From positions 1,054,001 to 1,118,000 of the forward strand of contig NZ_CANLRL010000001.1 in the NCBI RefSeq assembly GCF_947493595.1: a DNA stretch of 64,000 nt, written 5' to 3'. Below, in pieces: positions 7,660-17,896 of the stretch; within the stretch, counting starts at the first letter, position 1, and every line of letters starts with the position of its first letter. Origin of the DNA: an uncultured Shimia sp. (GTDB taxonomy: Bacteria > Pseudomonadota > Alphaproteobacteria > Rhodobacterales > Rhodobacteraceae). The notes under the pieces are model-generated. The model was given only the letters and a program-made list of their open reading frames with translations. It was not told the origin of the DNA and ran no database searches. Made by a program: the position numbers and the translations under genes.

Positions 7660-9480
7660 ATGGATCTTCGCAATATCGCCATCATCGCCCACGTTGACCA
7701 CGGCAAAACCACTTTGGTGGATGAGCTGCTGAAACAGTCGGGTGCATTCCGGGAAAACCAGGAAGTGGCCGAGCGCGCCATGGACAGCGACGCGCTGGAG
7801 CGTGAGCGCGGCATCACGATCTTTGCCAAGCCAACCAGCGTTGAGTGGAAAGGCACCCGTATCAACATCGTGGACACCCCGGGCCACGCCGACTTTGGTG
7901 GCGAAGTGGAGCGTATCCTGTCGATGGTTGACGGTGTGGTTCTCTTGGTGGACGCGGCCGAAGGCCCGATGCCACAGACCAAATTTGTGACCTCCAAAGC
8001 GTTGGCTTTGGGTCTGCGCCCAATTGTGGTTCTGAACAAAGTTGACAAGCCGGATGCCGAACCTGACCGCGCCTTGGACGAGTGTTTTGACCTCTTTGCA
8101 TCCCTGGATGCCAACGACGACCAACTCGAATTTCCACACATGTATGCCTCTGGCCGCAATGGCTGGGCAGACGCAGAGCTCGACGGTCCTCGCCAAGATC
8201 TGCACGCGTTGTTCAACCTGATTGTGAACCACGTGCCTGAGCCAAAGCAGGTTCACAAACAAGACGACGACTTCCGCATGCTGGCAACCACTTTGGGTTC
8301 CGACCCATTTGTTGGTCGTATCCTGACCGGTCGTGTTGAGTCGGGCACCCTGAAAGTGGGTGCAACTGTTCAGGCTTTGACCCGCATCGGCCAAAAAATC
8401 GAACAGTTCCGAGTGACAAAAATCCAGGCTTTCCGTGGCCTCGCGCAGCAAGACATCGAAGAAGCACAAGCCGGTGACATCGTGTCCATTGCAGGCATGA
8501 CCAAAGCCACCGTGGCTGACACCATCTGCGCGCTCGCCGTCGAAGAGCCTCTGGAAGCACAACCAATCGATCCGCCAACCATCACCGTGACCTTCGGCAT
8601 CAACGACAGCCCGCTTGCTGGTCGTGACGGTAAAAAGGTTCAATCCCGCGTCATTCGTGACCGTTTGATGAAAGAGGCAGAGTCCAACGTAGCGATCAAA
8701 ATCGCGGACACGCCGGGCGGCGAAGCCTTTGAGGTTTCCGGTCGTGGCGAACTGCAAATGGGCGTTCTGATCGAGAACATGCGCCGCGAAGGCTTTGAGC
8801 TGTCGATCTCCCGTCCGCAAGTGATCATGCGCGAAGAAAACGGCCAAAAAGTTGAGCCAATCGAAGAAGCCACCATTGACGTGGATGACGAATACTCTGG
8901 CGCCGTGATTGAAAAGCTGACAGGTTCCCGCAAAGGCGAACTGGTTGAAATGCGCCCTGCTGGCGCAGGAAAGACCCGCATCATCGCGCACGTGCCCTCC
9001 CGTGGCCTGATTGGGTATCACGGTGAGTTCCTGACCGACACCCGCGGCACCGGCGTTCTGAACCGCGTGTTCCACGGCTGGGCTCCCTACAAAGGCGCTA
9101 TCGCTGGCCGTCGTGCTGGCGTACTGATCTCCATGGAAAATGGCTCCTCCGTGGCCTTTGCCCTGTGGAACCTTGAAGACCGCGGCAAAATGATGATTGG
9201 CGCACAGGCCGATGTCTACACTGGCATGATCATTGGCGAACACAGCCGTGAGAACGACCTCGAAGTGAACCCGCTGAAAGGTAAAAAACTCACCAACGTA
9301 CGGGCCTCCGGCACCGACGAAGCAGTTCGCCTGACCACACCAATGACCTTGTCTCTGGAAGAAGCCATTGCCTACATCAACGACGATGAGCTTGTTGAGG
9401 TGACACCAAACAACGTGCGCCTGCGTAAACGCTACCTCGACCCGCATGAGCGCAAACGCATGGCCAAGCAGATTGGCTAA
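7660..9480 (+). CDS. typA: Ribosome-associated GTPase TypA/BipA
   Basis: A 606-residue translational GTPase of the LepA/EF-G superfamily that binds 70S ribosomes and helps late ribosome assembly and stress growth. G1 is AHVDHGKTT at residues 10-18, with G3 DTPGHADFG and G4 NKVDKPD following. The C-terminal TypA-specific domain includes the GLIGYHGEF and GTGVLNR segments. I place the start at ATG 7660 ([15 protein letters not shown]), not the in-frame TTG 48 bases upstream, since family members begin here. A strong intrinsic terminator follows at 9492. Confidence 0.97.
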   Translation: MDLRNIAIIAHVDHGKTTLVDELLKQSGAFRENQEVAERAMDSDALERERGITIFAKPTSVEWKGTRINIVDTPGHADFGGEVERILSMVDGVVLLVDAAEGPMPQTKFVTSKALALGLRPIVVLNKVDKPDAEPDRALDECFDLFASLDANDDQLEFPHMYASGRNGWADAELDGPRQDLHALFNLIVNHVPEPKQVHKQDDDFRMLATTLGSDPFVGRILTGRVESGTLKVGATVQALTRIGQKIEQFRVTKIQAFRGLAQQDIEEAQAGDIVSIAGMTKATVADTICALAVEEPLEAQPIDPPTITVTFGINDSPLAGRDGKKVQSRVIRDRLMKEAESNVAIKIADTPGGEAFEVSGRGELQMGVLIENMRREGFELSISRPQVIMREENGQKVEPIEEATIDVDDEYSGAVIEKLTGSRKGELVEMRPAGAGKTRIIAHVPSRGLIGYHGEFLTDTRGTGVLNRVFHGWAPYKGAIAGRRAGVLISMENGSSVAFALWNLEDRGKMMIGAQADVYTGMIIGEHSRENDLEVNPLKGKKLTNVRASGTDEAVRLTTPMTLSLEEAIAYINDDELVEVTPNNVRLRKRYLDPHERKRMAKQIG

Positions 9481-9491
9481 GGTAAAACAAA

Positions 9492-9518
9492 ACGCCGGGG
9501 TTCTGCCCCGGCGTTTTT
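9492..9518 (+). terminator. Rho-independent terminator of typA
   Basis: ACGCCGGGG, loop TTCTG and CCCCGGCGT make a perfect 9-bp GC-rich stem, followed by five T. It lies 11 bases after the typA stop. Confidence 0.9.
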
Positions 9519-9595
9519 CTTTGACATTCCCCTTGAGTGAATAGCGAAACTGTTTGAAGTTTGGGCAATACCATTAGGAAACTGCTCCCAATCTC

Positions 9596-10654
9596 ATGTT
9601 CACACGTGTTCTCTCTCTTCTCTCTGCCTGTTTTTTCCTAGCTTTTGGCGCCCCCCTTTGCGCACAGACCGGCGGCTTTAACTTCTCTGGCACCGCCTCT
9701 CTCAACAAACGCACCGACCCGCAACAAATTGGCGTTGGCATCACCATCGACCAGATCACGTTTGTCGATCAGCAATCTGAGAACTTTGGCGTGGTCGGCA
9801 CCCTGTTTCTTAGGGCCGACTATCCGGAATTTGCCTTTGACGCTGCCGCACATGGCGGTGACGTGAAAACCTTCAGCAACGCCGCCTTCCGCAGCCTTTT
9901 GGACGAGGCAGGATCCCAGCCGCCTTATTTTATCTTGCGTAACCAGCAAGGCCGCCGCTTTTCCCAGCAAGTCTCTGTACTTCTTAGCGACACCGGAGTG
10001 GCGACCTACGCTGAGCGTTTCACCGCCACACTTCAGGCACCACACTTCAACTTCAAGCGATATCCTTTTGATACACAAGAGTTTTACGTGGAAGTCTCAT
10101 CAATGTTACCGCTCAACTATGTCGAATTCTATCCTTTGGAAGAGCAAAGCGGCATGGGAGATCTGTTGGGCGAAGAGGAGTGGATTCTCTCGGATGCCTC
10201 GCTGGAACGCCGCTCTGTCGAAGGTATCGGCGGTGCGGACACAACTATGGTCGCTCTGCGATTTGAGGGCAAACGCCACGTGCAATACTATGTGTTGCGC
10301 ATCCTGCTGCCGCTGCTGATCATCCTCTTTGTCAGCTGGGCCACGTTTTTCCTCGAAGAATACCGTCGCCGCATCGACATGGCCTCCGCCAACCTCCTGG
10401 TGTTTGTCGCCTTCAACTTCGCGATCTCCACCATGCTGCCCAAACTTGGCTATCTCACCTTCATGGACTCGCTGCTGGTCGGCATGTTCCTGATTACCGG
10501 CTCCATCGTGCTTGTAAACATCGCGCTGCGCCGCCTAAAAACATCAGGCCGCGAAGATCTTGCCCGAAAGATCGACAGCTATCTCGTGATCTGGATCTTT
10601 CCCATCCTGCACGCGATCTTCCTGTTTTGGGCGGTCAAGTTCTTCCTAGTGTGA
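9596..10654 (+). CDS. Prokaryotic pentameric ligand-gated ion channel
   Basis: A 352-residue protein with a signal peptide (about 1-23), a beta-sandwich extracellular domain and four C-terminal helices, matching the Cys-loop receptor superfamily in its bacterial form (GLIC/ELIC-like). The loop signature is YPFDTQ at 156-161. The loop cysteines of animal receptors are absent, as is normal in bacteria. TM1 is about 230-253 and carries the conserved proline (LLPL), TM2 (pore) about 260-282, TM3 about 289-311 and TM4 about 329-352. The ligand (proton, amine or other) cannot be read from sequence. The gene stands alone behind the typA terminator. The TM3-TM4 loop is very short, as in bacterial members. 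Confidence 0.86.
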   Translation: MFTRVLSLLSACFFLAFGAPLCAQTGGFNFSGTASLNKRTDPQQIGVGITIDQITFVDQQSENFGVVGTLFLRADYPEFAFDAAAHGGDVKTFSNAAFRSLLDEAGSQPPYFILRNQQGRRFSQQVSVLLSDTGVATYAERFTATLQAPHFNFKRYPFDTQEFYVEVSSMLPLNYVEFYPLEEQSGMGDLLGEEEWILSDASLERRSVEGIGGADTTMVALRFEGKRHVQYYVLRILLPLLIILFVSWATFFLEEYRRRIDMASANLLVFVAFNFAISTMLPKLGYLTFMDSLLVGMFLITGSIVLVNIALRRLKTSGREDLARKIDSYLVIWIFPILHAIFLFWAVKFFLV

Positions 10655-10658
10655 CAGG

Positions 10659-11441
10659 TCAACTGAGGGGCCGGAACGGCTCAATCTCGTAACTTCCGTC
10701 TTTATGGAACCGGCAGAACGATCCGGCAGGGATTTCTTCCCAGCCCTCTTCCGCTTCCACCAACGGCTCACTCACCACCGCACGGCCACTGCGACTGTCA
10801 CTGGCGCGATGATACACCGTGGGCGCCCGGTCATCTGACGCATAGCGAACCGCATAAAGCGTCTCGCCATCGCTGAACGCTGCGGCCAGTCTCATATACG
10901 GTGTTGTGCCCCGTTCCCGGCTCATGCGCTCAAGAATGCCAACTGCAATCTGAAGCGATTCCTTAGGATGTTCATCCATGCCTTCCATAAGACCCAACAA
11001 AAACAAGACTTCGCTGTCCGTCGCGCCCTTACGCTCAGGATACAACTCGTCTGGGATCAACATGTCCGCGCGCCGCCGAAAGGTCTCAAACCCACCAACT
11101 TGGCCGTTGTGCATGAAAGACCAGCGCCCCACCGCAAACGGATGGCAATTGTTGCGACTGGTGGCCGTTCCGGTTGAGGCCCGCACATGCGCCAAAAACA
11201 AACCGGATTCCACCTGCGCCGTAATGGATTTCAGGTTTGGATCCGACCAAGCTGGCAAAATGTCTCGATACAGTCCCGGCTCCGGCCGGTTGCCATACCA
11301 CGCCAACCCAACGCCATCCCCGTTGGTCTGCGTCTTACATTCAGTCGCTTGCATGCTTTGCTGGATCAACGAGTGATCTGGCCGTGTTACAACATCCTCA
11401 AGGAAACATGGTTCCCCAACATAAGCGGCCCAACGACACAT
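10659..11441 (-). CDS. Class II glutamine amidotransferase (EgtC/YafJ-like)
   Basis: A 260-residue N-terminal-nucleophile amidotransferase. Cys2 (MCRWAAYVG) becomes the N-terminal nucleophile after Met removal. HNGQVGGFE and the RASTGTATSRNNCHPF region are the glutamine-binding parts of the class II fold. Relatives act in gamma-glutamyl hydrolysis (EgtC in ergothioneine synthesis) or are uncharacterised (YafJ). No ergothioneine genes are adjacent, so the substrate is open. The start at ATG 11441 is forced by the catalytic Cys2 and by an AGGAG site about ten bases upstream; the open frame extends another 58 codons that do not belong. Confidence 0.9.
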   Translation of the reverse strand: MCRWAAYVGEPCFLEDVVTRPDHSLIQQSMQATECKTQTNGDGVGLAWYGNRPEPGLYRDILPAWSDPNLKSITAQVESGLFLAHVRASTGTATSRNNCHPFAVGRWSFMHNGQVGGFETFRRRADMLIPDELYPERKGATDSEVLFLLGLMEGMDEHPKESLQIAVGILERMSRERGTTPYMRLAAAFSDGETLYAVRYASDDRAPTVYHRASDSRSGRAVVSEPLVEAEEGWEEIPAGSFCRFHKDGSYEIEPFRPLS

Positions 11442-11693
11442 ATGAGTTTTCTCCTGGCTCCCATATCCTGACCAAAAGAAACAGGATACGTGTTTAAGTG
11501 CACATATATGCGATGCAATCCGAGGATAAAAGCGTGATTTTCCTACCCGAATTGGAATTTTTACCCAATCACCCGAAACCTCGAAGGACATCCTCCCTTT
11601 CACGTCATGTGGCAAGGTCCGTACAACTAAAAAGAGCGACCTAATTCACCTATCCGACCAGGCAGGCCCTGTCCCAGCGGTTTTTTTGTCAGG

Positions 11694-12323
11694 TTAGCCC
11701 AAAAGAAGACTGCAAGTCCGGGCCCTGACCGAAATGACGGCAATCCCGGTGTTGGTTTCAGGCAAAATCTGGATGGCCTTAATATCAGCTCCCGACTCTG
11801 TTACATCAAAACCAACGCGCGACATGCCAACAAAACGTTCGTATTCTCGCTCTCCAAGAATGCTGCCGTCTTTGTCGATCAACTGGAAAGTGACAGAAAT
11901 CCCTTTTTGTGTTTCCCGCAAAGGCTCCTCTGCCCAGAATTCCACGCCGACTTGACACGCTGGCTCCCTGAGCCACACCGAAAGAGGATGTGGCGTTAAA
12001 TCGTGGTCTCTCCAATCTGTGGAGGGAAGCCGTGCTGTTAATCCTGGTCTTGTTGAAACTGTAGCGTTAATCGCCAGCAAACCACCGGGCTTTCTTATGA
12101 CGGCAAGGTCTCCGTCAACGCGCACCAACTCCGTACCAATGGCAATCCCAGCACCAAAAGCGGGCGCATCATAGATTTGCCCCCTGAGCCAAATTCCATC
12201 TACCGGTAAATTTTGCGTTGTTGGCCCCGCAATCTTATCTATCGGAATGTCCTGGACCACATCAGCTAGGGCTACAGACGATGTCCATAGCCCAAAGAAT
12301 GACGCCCAAATGAGCTTATTCAC
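11694..12323 (-). CDS. Secreted protein of unknown function
   Basis: A 209-residue protein that I do not recognise. It begins with a clear signal peptide (about 1-20, ending SSVALA), so it is periplasmic or secreted. The mature part looks beta-rich. There is a cysteine in the middle (EPACQVG) and another near the C-terminus (RARTCSLLLG), which could form a disulfide. The start is GTG 12323, overlapping the end of the DUF1330 gene by eight bases, so they are probably co-translated. The roughly 250 bases on its downstream side, up to 11442, contain no gene that I can support. Confidence 0.65.
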   Translation of the reverse strand: MNKLIWASFFGLWTSSVALADVVQDIPIDKIAGPTTQNLPVDGIWLRGQIYDAPAFGAGIAIGTELVRVDGDLAVIRKPGGLLAINATVSTRPGLTARLPSTDWRDHDLTPHPLSVWLREPACQVGVEFWAEEPLRETQKGISVTFQLIDKDGSILGEREYERFVGMSRVGFDVTESGADIKAIQILPETNTGIAVISVRARTCSLLLG

Positions 12324-12603
12324 TGGTCTCCACCACCATCAATTCACGCTCACTTGCTCCGCGTGCGTGGTTCAGCGCCTCCTGATATTCAGAACTGTGA
12401 TAACAAGCCACCGCTGTGTCCACATCCGGGAAGCGCGCCACTACGTTGCGTGGCCGCTCCTTGCCTTCCAGCTGCACAAATTTCCCCCCACGTGCGATAA
12501 ACTCGCCGCCGTGTTTGGCAATCGCGGGGCCAGCCAGCTCAGCGTATTTTCCGTAAGCGTCCGCGTCAGTCACGGTCACATGTGCAATCCAAAGTGCGCC
12601 CAT
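12316..12603 (-). CDS. DUF1330 domain protein
   Basis: A 95-residue protein of the DUF1330 dimeric ferredoxin-like fold (alpha/beta barrel superfamily). It has the typical opening (ALWIAHVTVTDADAYGKYAELAGPAIAKHGGEF), shown here only as a family cue, and RPRNVVARFPDVDTAVACYHS in the middle. Biochemical function is unknown for the family. ATG 12603 was chosen because GGAGA lies a few bases upstream and because the family begins here; eleven further codons upstream are open but unlikely. It overlaps the secreted-protein gene downstream. Confidence 0.86.
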   Translation of the reverse strand: MGALWIAHVTVTDADAYGKYAELAGPAIAKHGGEFIARGGKFVQLEGKERPRNVVARFPDVDTAVACYHSSEYQEALNHARGASERELMVVETSE

Positions 12604-12681
12604 TTGGCTCTCCAATCCATTTGTCCTGCCCGCCACTCTACGTGAATTGCCGGACAGGCCAAGAAGATTTTGACCAAATGG

Positions 12682-15354
12682 TCAGCCCGCGATCACCGCT
12701 TCAGCTGCGGCAAACGCCTCGTCTGCCTTGGATGCATCTTTGGCACCACCTTGAGCCATGTCAGGCCGGCCTCCGCCACCCTTGCCGCCCATTGGGCCAA
12801 CCGCCGCGCGGACCAGGTCCACGGCGCTCAGCTCGCCTTTCAGATCATCGGTCACACCGGCTGCCACAGCAACCTTACCGCCGGTATCCGCCACCAACAG
12901 AACCGCACCACTTTCCAAGCGGGCTTTGTGCTCATCGATCAATGGCGGCAGGTCTTTGCCAGACACACCAGAGAGCACCTGCGCAAAGAACTTCACACCG
13001 TTGATCTCTTTCGCCTCTGGACCAGCCCCCTGCCCGGCTCCGCCAGACATCGCCAACTCACGCCGCAACGTCGCCACTTCATTCTGCAGTGCTTTACGCT
13101 CATCCAAAAGCGCTTTTACACGGTCCAGAATGTCTGCAGGCTGCGCCTTCAATGTCCCGGCCACTTCGGCAACACGTTTGGCTTCGCGTGCGAGGTGTTC
13201 AAATGCCACCTCACCAGTCAACGCTTCGATCCGTCGCACACCAGCCGAGGATGCGCTGTCTGACAACAGCACAAACACACCGATGTCACCGGTCTGCTTA
13301 ACATGCGTACCACCGCAGAGTTCAATGGAATAAGTGTCGCCGTTGTGACCCTTGCCGGTATTGGCACGCCCCATGGAAACAACGCGCACTTCGTCGCCGT
13401 ATTTCTCACCAAACAACGCCTGTGCACCAATCTCACGCGCATCATCCGGCGTCATCACGCGGGTTTCCACCGGTGTGTTCTGACGGATGTACGCATTCAC
13501 ATCCAAACCAACCTGAGTGAGCTCCTCAGGGCTCAGCGCTTTGTTGTGGCTGAAATCAAACCGCAGGCGATCATCTGCATTGAGCGAGCCGCGCTGTGCT
13601 ACGTGATCCCCTAACGCCTCGCGCAGGGCTTCATGCAGCAAGTGTGTTGCAGAGTGGTTGGCACGGATCGAAGTACGGCGTCCATGGTCAACAATCATCG
13701 CAACCGGATCACCTTTGGAAATTTTGCCACGCGCCATTTTTGCCAAATGTGCCACCAGCTTACCGTCGGCAAACTTCTGCACCTCGGTCACATGCGCCAG
13801 CTCATCGCGGCTTTCCAATCGTTCAACCAAACCATGGTCCGCAACTTGACCACCGCTCTCAGCGTAGAAAGGCGTTTGGTTCATCACTAGCCAGCCTTCT
13901 TCACCTTCCGCCAAGGTGTCGACAAGCACGCCATCTTTCATGATCGCTTGCACCTGACCTTCAGCAGTCTCGGTGTCATAACCAAGGAATTCCGACGCGC
14001 CACCTTCGTCCGCGACATCAAACCAAACAGCGTTTTCTGCTGTATCTCCAGACCCTTTGTGGGCAGCGCGCGCCTTGGCTTTCTGTTCTGCCATGGCTGC
14101 GTCAAACCCATCGGTGTCCACCTCACGGCCTTTTTCACGCAGTGCATCCTGTGTCAGATCCAGCGGGAACCCATAGGTGTCATACAGTTTGAAAGCCGCG
14201 GCGCCATCCAGCGGTGCGCCCTCTGCCAAACCATCGAGCTCATCGTCCAACAACTTCAGACCTCGGTCCAAAGTCTGCTTAAACTTGGTCTCTTCCTGCT
14301 TCAGCGTTTCTTCGATCAACGCCTGTGCCTGTCCCAGCTCAGGGTACGCTTGCCCCATTTGCTGCACCAGAGACGGCACCAATTGATGCATAACAGGATC
14401 CTTAGCCCCCAACAGATGCGCGTGGCGCATGGCACGGCGCATGATCCGACGCAATACATATCCACGCCCATCATTGGATGGCATCACGCCATCGGCCATC
14501 AGGAACGACGTGGAGCGCAAGTGATCAGCAATCACCCGGTGATGCACATTCTGGTCCCCATAGGGATCGGTCGAGGTCACATGAGCCGAGGATTCAATCA
14601 GCGCCTTGAACAGATCGGTGTCGTAGTTGTCATGGCTGCCCTGCAACAAAGCGCCAATGCGCTCCAACCCCATGCCGGTGTCGATCGACTGCATGTCCAA
14701 TGCTTTCATCGAGCCGTCTTCAAACTGCTCATTCTGCATGAAAACAACGTTCCAAATCTCAATGAAACGGTCGCCATCTTCTTCAGGCGAGCCGGGAGGG
14801 CCACCCCAAATGTGTTCGCCGTGATCGTAGAAAATCTCGGTGCACGGACCACAGGGACCGGTTGGCCCCATCTGCCAGAAGTTATCTGACGTCGCGATGC
14901 GGATGATCCGATCTTCCGGAACACCAATTTTCTTCCAGATATCATAGGCTTCATCGTCGGTGTGGTAGACCGTCACATAAAGCCGCTTAGGATCTATCCC
15001 AAACTCTTTGGTAATCAAGTTCCACGCAAACGGAATGGCCTCTTCTTTGAAGTAGTTACCAAAGGAGAAGTTGCCGAGCATTTCAAAGAACGTATGGTGG
15101 CGCGCCGTATAGCCCACGTTGTCCAAGTCATTGTGCTTACCGCCAGCACGCACACATTTTTGCGACGTGGTTGCACGCTGATAGTCGCGTTTCTCAACGC
15201 CGGTGAATAGGTTTTTGAACTGCACCATGCCGGAGTTCACAAACATCAGAGTTGGATCATTGCGGGGAACCAGCGGGCTGGACTCCACAATCTCATGGCC
15301 TTGTTTGGCAAAGTAATTCAGAAAAGTCGACCGGATGTCGTTTAGGCTGGCCAT
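12682..15354 (-). CDS. alaS: Alanyl-tRNA synthetase
   Basis: An 890-residue, full-length class II alanyl-tRNA synthetase charging tRNA-Ala. The N-terminal catalytic core has the class II motifs ([32 protein letters not shown]). The central editing domain carries the zinc-binding HSATHLLH and CGGTH motifs that hydrolyse mischarged Ser/Gly-tRNA. The C-terminal C-Ala/DHHA1 domain ends with the [14 protein letters not shown] glycine-rich motif. ATG 15354 (MASLNDIR) is the family start. A longer frame to 15423 is open but rejected. It is on the same strand as the MOSC gene and recA, separated from them by about 130 bases. Confidence 0.97.
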   Translation of the reverse strand: MASLNDIRSTFLNYFAKQGHEIVESSPLVPRNDPTLMFVNSGMVQFKNLFTGVEKRDYQRATTSQKCVRAGGKHNDLDNVGYTARHHTFFEMLGNFSFGNYFKEEAIPFAWNLITKEFGIDPKRLYVTVYHTDDEAYDIWKKIGVPEDRIIRIATSDNFWQMGPTGPCGPCTEIFYDHGEHIWGGPPGSPEEDGDRFIEIWNVVFMQNEQFEDGSMKALDMQSIDTGMGLERIGALLQGSHDNYDTDLFKALIESSAHVTSTDPYGDQNVHHRVIADHLRSTSFLMADGVMPSNDGRGYVLRRIMRRAMRHAHLLGAKDPVMHQLVPSLVQQMGQAYPELGQAQALIEETLKQEETKFKQTLDRGLKLLDDELDGLAEGAPLDGAAAFKLYDTYGFPLDLTQDALREKGREVDTDGFDAAMAEQKAKARAAHKGSGDTAENAVWFDVADEGGASEFLGYDTETAEGQVQAIMKDGVLVDTLAEGEEGWLVMNQTPFYAESGGQVADHGLVERLESRDELAHVTEVQKFADGKLVAHLAKMARGKISKGDPVAMIVDHGRRTSIRANHSATHLLHEALREALGDHVAQRGSLNADDRLRFDFSHNKALSPEELTQVGLDVNAYIRQNTPVETRVMTPDDAREIGAQALFGEKYGDEVRVVSMGRANTGKGHNGDTYSIELCGGTHVKQTGDIGVFVLLSDSASSAGVRRIEALTGEVAFEHLAREAKRVAEVAGTLKAQPADILDRVKALLDERKALQNEVATLRRELAMSGGAGQGAGPEAKEINGVKFFAQVLSGVSGKDLPPLIDEHKARLESGAVLLVADTGGKVAVAAGVTDDLKGELSAVDLVRAAVGPMGGKGGGGRPDMAQGGAKDASKADEAFAAAEAVIAG

Positions 15355-15485
15355 GGGCAGATCTCTTAACGTGGGTTTCGGTATCGAAGCGGGTGTATAA
15401 CCCCCACGCCCGCCTGTCCACATGACAATAGGCTTAACCTAGTGTGTCAAAGGCAAAATGCCTCCTCTTACCAACCCTCAAAAGG

Positions 15486-16031
15486 TCAAGCCTTGTGCAA
15501 GACATCACCCGAGCCGATCAACCCATCCCGTTCCACACTGCACAAAATCCCGCGCAACCTTTGCGCTCGATGTTCTGGGGCACGTATCCAATCATACGCA
15601 TCGGACCCATAGCGCGCCTTCCACTTCACACAGGCATCGTTGAAAACATCGGAAACACGCAACATTGCAGAGCCAACCGCCACCAACTGACCGCTTGGTA
15701 AGTTCGCTTCCGAGGTATCAATGTCGGCTGCAAAAGTGTCTCCGGGGTGCAAAACCTCCGCATCTGTCGACCACACCAGGTCCAACACACGCTTTGGAAT
15801 GATACACACTTGAATGCCCGGATGGGGGGCACCGTCTTCAGTGCGCAACCAGGGCTGTGTCTTCCACCGTTCCCCCGGAATGCCATGTGCTTTGGTCAGC
15901 GGGATCTCATCCACAAATCGCCGCTCATTTCGTCCAGGCCGTAAACACAAATGCGAAATGGCCGCCCCGTCTTTGGGAGCGGCCATGACATGCGGCAAAG
16001 CCCGCATCAATTCTTCAGAAGACGGGGTCAA
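15486..16031 (-). CDS. MOSC-domain protein
   Basis: A 181-residue MOSC (molybdenum cofactor sulfurase C-terminal) domain protein. The [11 protein letters not shown] segment with a conserved cysteine and the closing [17 protein letters not shown] pattern are typical. MOSC proteins are thought to handle sulfur or bind molybdenum cofactor; the partner is not evident here. The frame opens with TTG at 16031, overlapping the recA stop (TTGA). Internal ATG codons at 16007 and 15986 are alternatives, but the conserved N-terminal region ([19 protein letters not shown]) favours the longer form. Co-transcription with recA is therefore likely, so SOS control of this gene is a reasonable inference. Confidence 0.8.
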   Translation of the reverse strand: MTPSSEELMRALPHVMAAPKDGAAISHLCLRPGRNERRFVDEIPLTKAHGIPGERWKTQPWLRTEDGAPHPGIQVCIIPKRVLDLVWSTDAEVLHPGDTFAADIDTSEANLPSGQLVAVGSAMLRVSDVFNDACVKWKARYGSDAYDWIRAPEHRAQRLRGILCSVERDGLIGSGDVLHKA

Positions 16032-17101
16032 TCTTCCAACAGCTCTTCATCACCCGGTGGCATGTCAAAGTCCAAACCATGGGCAGCCCGGATTTTATCT
16101 TCGATCTCCAGCGCCATTCGATTGTTCTCTTTCAAGAACGTCGTGGCATTTGCACGCCCTTGACCAATCCGCTCATCGCCGTAGCTGAACCAACTGCCGG
16201 ATTTCTCAACAACTCCAGCCTTCACGCCCAAATCAAGCAATTCGCCCATCTTCGAGATGCCTTCGCCATACATGATGTCAAACTCAACTTGCTTGAAAGG
16301 CGGCGCAACTTTGTTTTTCACAACTTTTACACGGGTCGCGTTGCCCACAATTTCGTCGCGATCCTTCACCGCACCAATGCGGCGAATGTCCAGGCGCACG
16401 GAGCTGTAGAATTTCAGCGCATTACCACCGGTTGTGGTTTCTGGTGAGCCAAACATCACGCCAATCTTCATCCGGATCTGGTTGATAAAAATCACCATGC
16501 AGTTGGAGCGCGCAATCGAGCCGGTCAGCTTACGCATCGCTTGACTCATCAGGCGGGCCTGCACGCCCACGTTGCTGTCGCCCATGTCGCCTTCGAGTTC
16601 GGATTTTGGCGTCAACGCCGCAACCGAATCGACCACAACCATGTTCACCGCCCCGGAGCGCACCAGCGTGTCGGTGATTTCCAACGCCTGTTCGCCAGTG
16701 TCCGGCTGTGAGATCAGCAACTCGTCAAGGTTCACACCAAGTTTCTTGGCATACTGCGGGTCGAGCGCGTGTTCCGCATCGACGAAGGCACACACGCCAC
16801 CCTTTTTCTGTTCTTCTGCGATGCAATGCAGAGTCAGCGTGGTTTTACCCGAGCTCTCCGGGCCGTAGATTTCAATGATCCGCCCTTTGGGCAGGCCACC
16901 AATCCCCAGCGCGATGTCCAAACTCAATGAGCCGGTCGAGGTCGCTTCGATTTCCTGCGCAGGATTGTCTGCGCCCAGTTTCATAATAGAGCCCTTGCCA
17001 AACTGACGCTCAATCTGCGCCAGCGCGCTGTCCAGCGCCTTTTGTTTGTCGGGGGATGAGGATTTCTTGGAGGTCATTGTCAAAAGATCTGCCGTTGCCA
17101 T
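16028..17101 (-). CDS. recA: Recombinase RecA
   Basis: A 357-residue RecA recombinase: ATP-dependent strand exchange and the co-protease that triggers LexA cleavage. The Walker A motif GPESSGKTT is at 80-88, with [16 protein letters not shown] and the DNA-binding loops ([21 protein letters not shown]) following. The C-terminal tail is acidic ([10 protein letters not shown]), as usual. ATG 17101 is the longest plausible start; an internal ATG at codon 9 is the alternative. The upstream region contains a perfect GTTC-N7-GTTC box at 17153-17167, the LexA site of alphaproteobacteria. A MOSC gene overlaps the stop. Confidence 0.98.
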   Translation of the reverse strand: MATADLLTMTSKKSSSPDKQKALDSALAQIERQFGKGSIMKLGADNPAQEIEATSTGSLSLDIALGIGGLPKGRIIEIYGPESSGKTTLTLHCIAEEQKKGGVCAFVDAEHALDPQYAKKLGVNLDELLISQPDTGEQALEITDTLVRSGAVNMVVVDSVAALTPKSELEGDMGDSNVGVQARLMSQAMRKLTGSIARSNCMVIFINQIRMKIGVMFGSPETTTGGNALKFYSSVRLDIRRIGAVKDRDEIVGNATRVKVVKNKVAPPFKQVEFDIMYGEGISKMGELLDLGVKAGVVEKSGSWFSYGDERIGQGRANATTFLKENNRMALEIEDKIRAAHGLDFDMPPGDEELLED

Positions 17102-17152
17102 TTGCTTGGTTCCTTATTCCACACCCGCACGCGGGCGGCAATCACTGCCTGT

Positions 17153-17167
17153 GTTCACCTCTTGTTC
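17153..17167 (-). promoter_or_regulatory. LexA SOS box of recA
   Basis: GTTC, seven bases (ACCTCTT) and GTTC form the direct-repeat LexA operator known from Rhodobacter and other alphaproteobacteria. On the recA sense strand it reads GAAC-N7-GAAC. It lies 52 bases upstream of the recA start. Confidence 0.85.
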
Positions 17168-17296
17168 CTGATTCTTATGAGATCAAAAGGAGAACAAATC
17201 AAGAGAAAAGAATAGGAACATTTTCCGTCCCCTTTGGTTAAGAACTGGTTTACAAGGTGAGGGAAACTTGTCACTAAATCACTCAAGGCCGCGCAA

Positions 17297-17896
17297 ATGA
17301 TTGTTTTCTGGAAACAAAAACTTGTGTTCCTGTCTGTTCCCAAGACCGGCACAACAGCCATTGAAGAGGCTTTGGCACCCTCAGCAGACATGGTGATTTC
17401 CAATCCACCGGAACTCAAACACGCGCCGGTGTATCGCTACAACCGCTTTTTCCGGCCGATGTTTGAACGTGCTTGCAAAACCGATGACCTTGAGTTGCTG
17501 GCCGTCATGCGTGAACCTGTGAGCTGGCTTGCCAGTTGGTATCGTTACCGCCGCCGAGACTTCATGCGCGGCCATTCAAACTCCACCCATGATGTAAGCT
17601 TTGAAGAGTTTGTGCAGGAGTATATGAAGGGTGACAAGAAAGCGGCTTACGCCAATGTCGGCAGCCAGGCGAAATTTCTTGAACCACGTCCCAATGGGGT
17701 CAAGGTCGACCACCTATTCCGCTACGAGGATCAGCCGCGCTTACTGTCCTTTCTTGAAGACCGCCTTGCGCAAAAAATCCACCTGGAACGTCGAAACAGT
17801 TCTCCCGAAATTCCGTTGGACCTACCAGAAGCAACCATGCAGAAGCTGCGCAAAAAATGCGCGGCAGAGTTCGAGCTTTACGAAAGCCTGACCTAG
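17297..17896 (+). CDS. Sulfotransferase-like protein
   Basis: A 199-residue protein with the P-loop-like 5'-phosphosulfate binding motif VPKTGTTAIE at 14-23 and a second PAPS-contact segment AVMREPVSWLASWYR near 75-89 (the R-x-P-x-x-x-x-x-S form). Both fit the sulfotransferase superfamily, so transfer of sulfate from PAPS to a sugar, lipid or protein is expected; the acceptor is unknown. It is soluble, with no signal peptide. It is divergent from recA. Its stop overlaps the cckA stop by four bases on the opposite strand. Confidence 0.82.
   Translation: MIVFWKQKLVFLSVPKTGTTAIEEALAPSADMVISNPPELKHAPVYRYNRFFRPMFERACKTDDLELLAVMREPVSWLASWYRYRRRDFMRGHSNSTHDVSFEEFVQEYMKGDKKAAYANVGSQAKFLEPRPNGVKVDHLFRYEDQPRLLSFLEDRLAQKIHLERRNSSPEIPLDLPEATMQKLRKKCAAEFELYESLT

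Noticed and set aside
7627-9447. Large open frame opposite typA (606 codons, minus strand)
   Set aside because: It lies fully inside typA on the other strand, has no ribosome site or family resemblance, and arises from GC-rich codon bias.
17238-17253. TTAA-N7-TTTAC, a near CtrA site before the sulfotransferase gene
   Set aside because: One half site is imperfect and there is no independent support; chance matches of this short motif are common.
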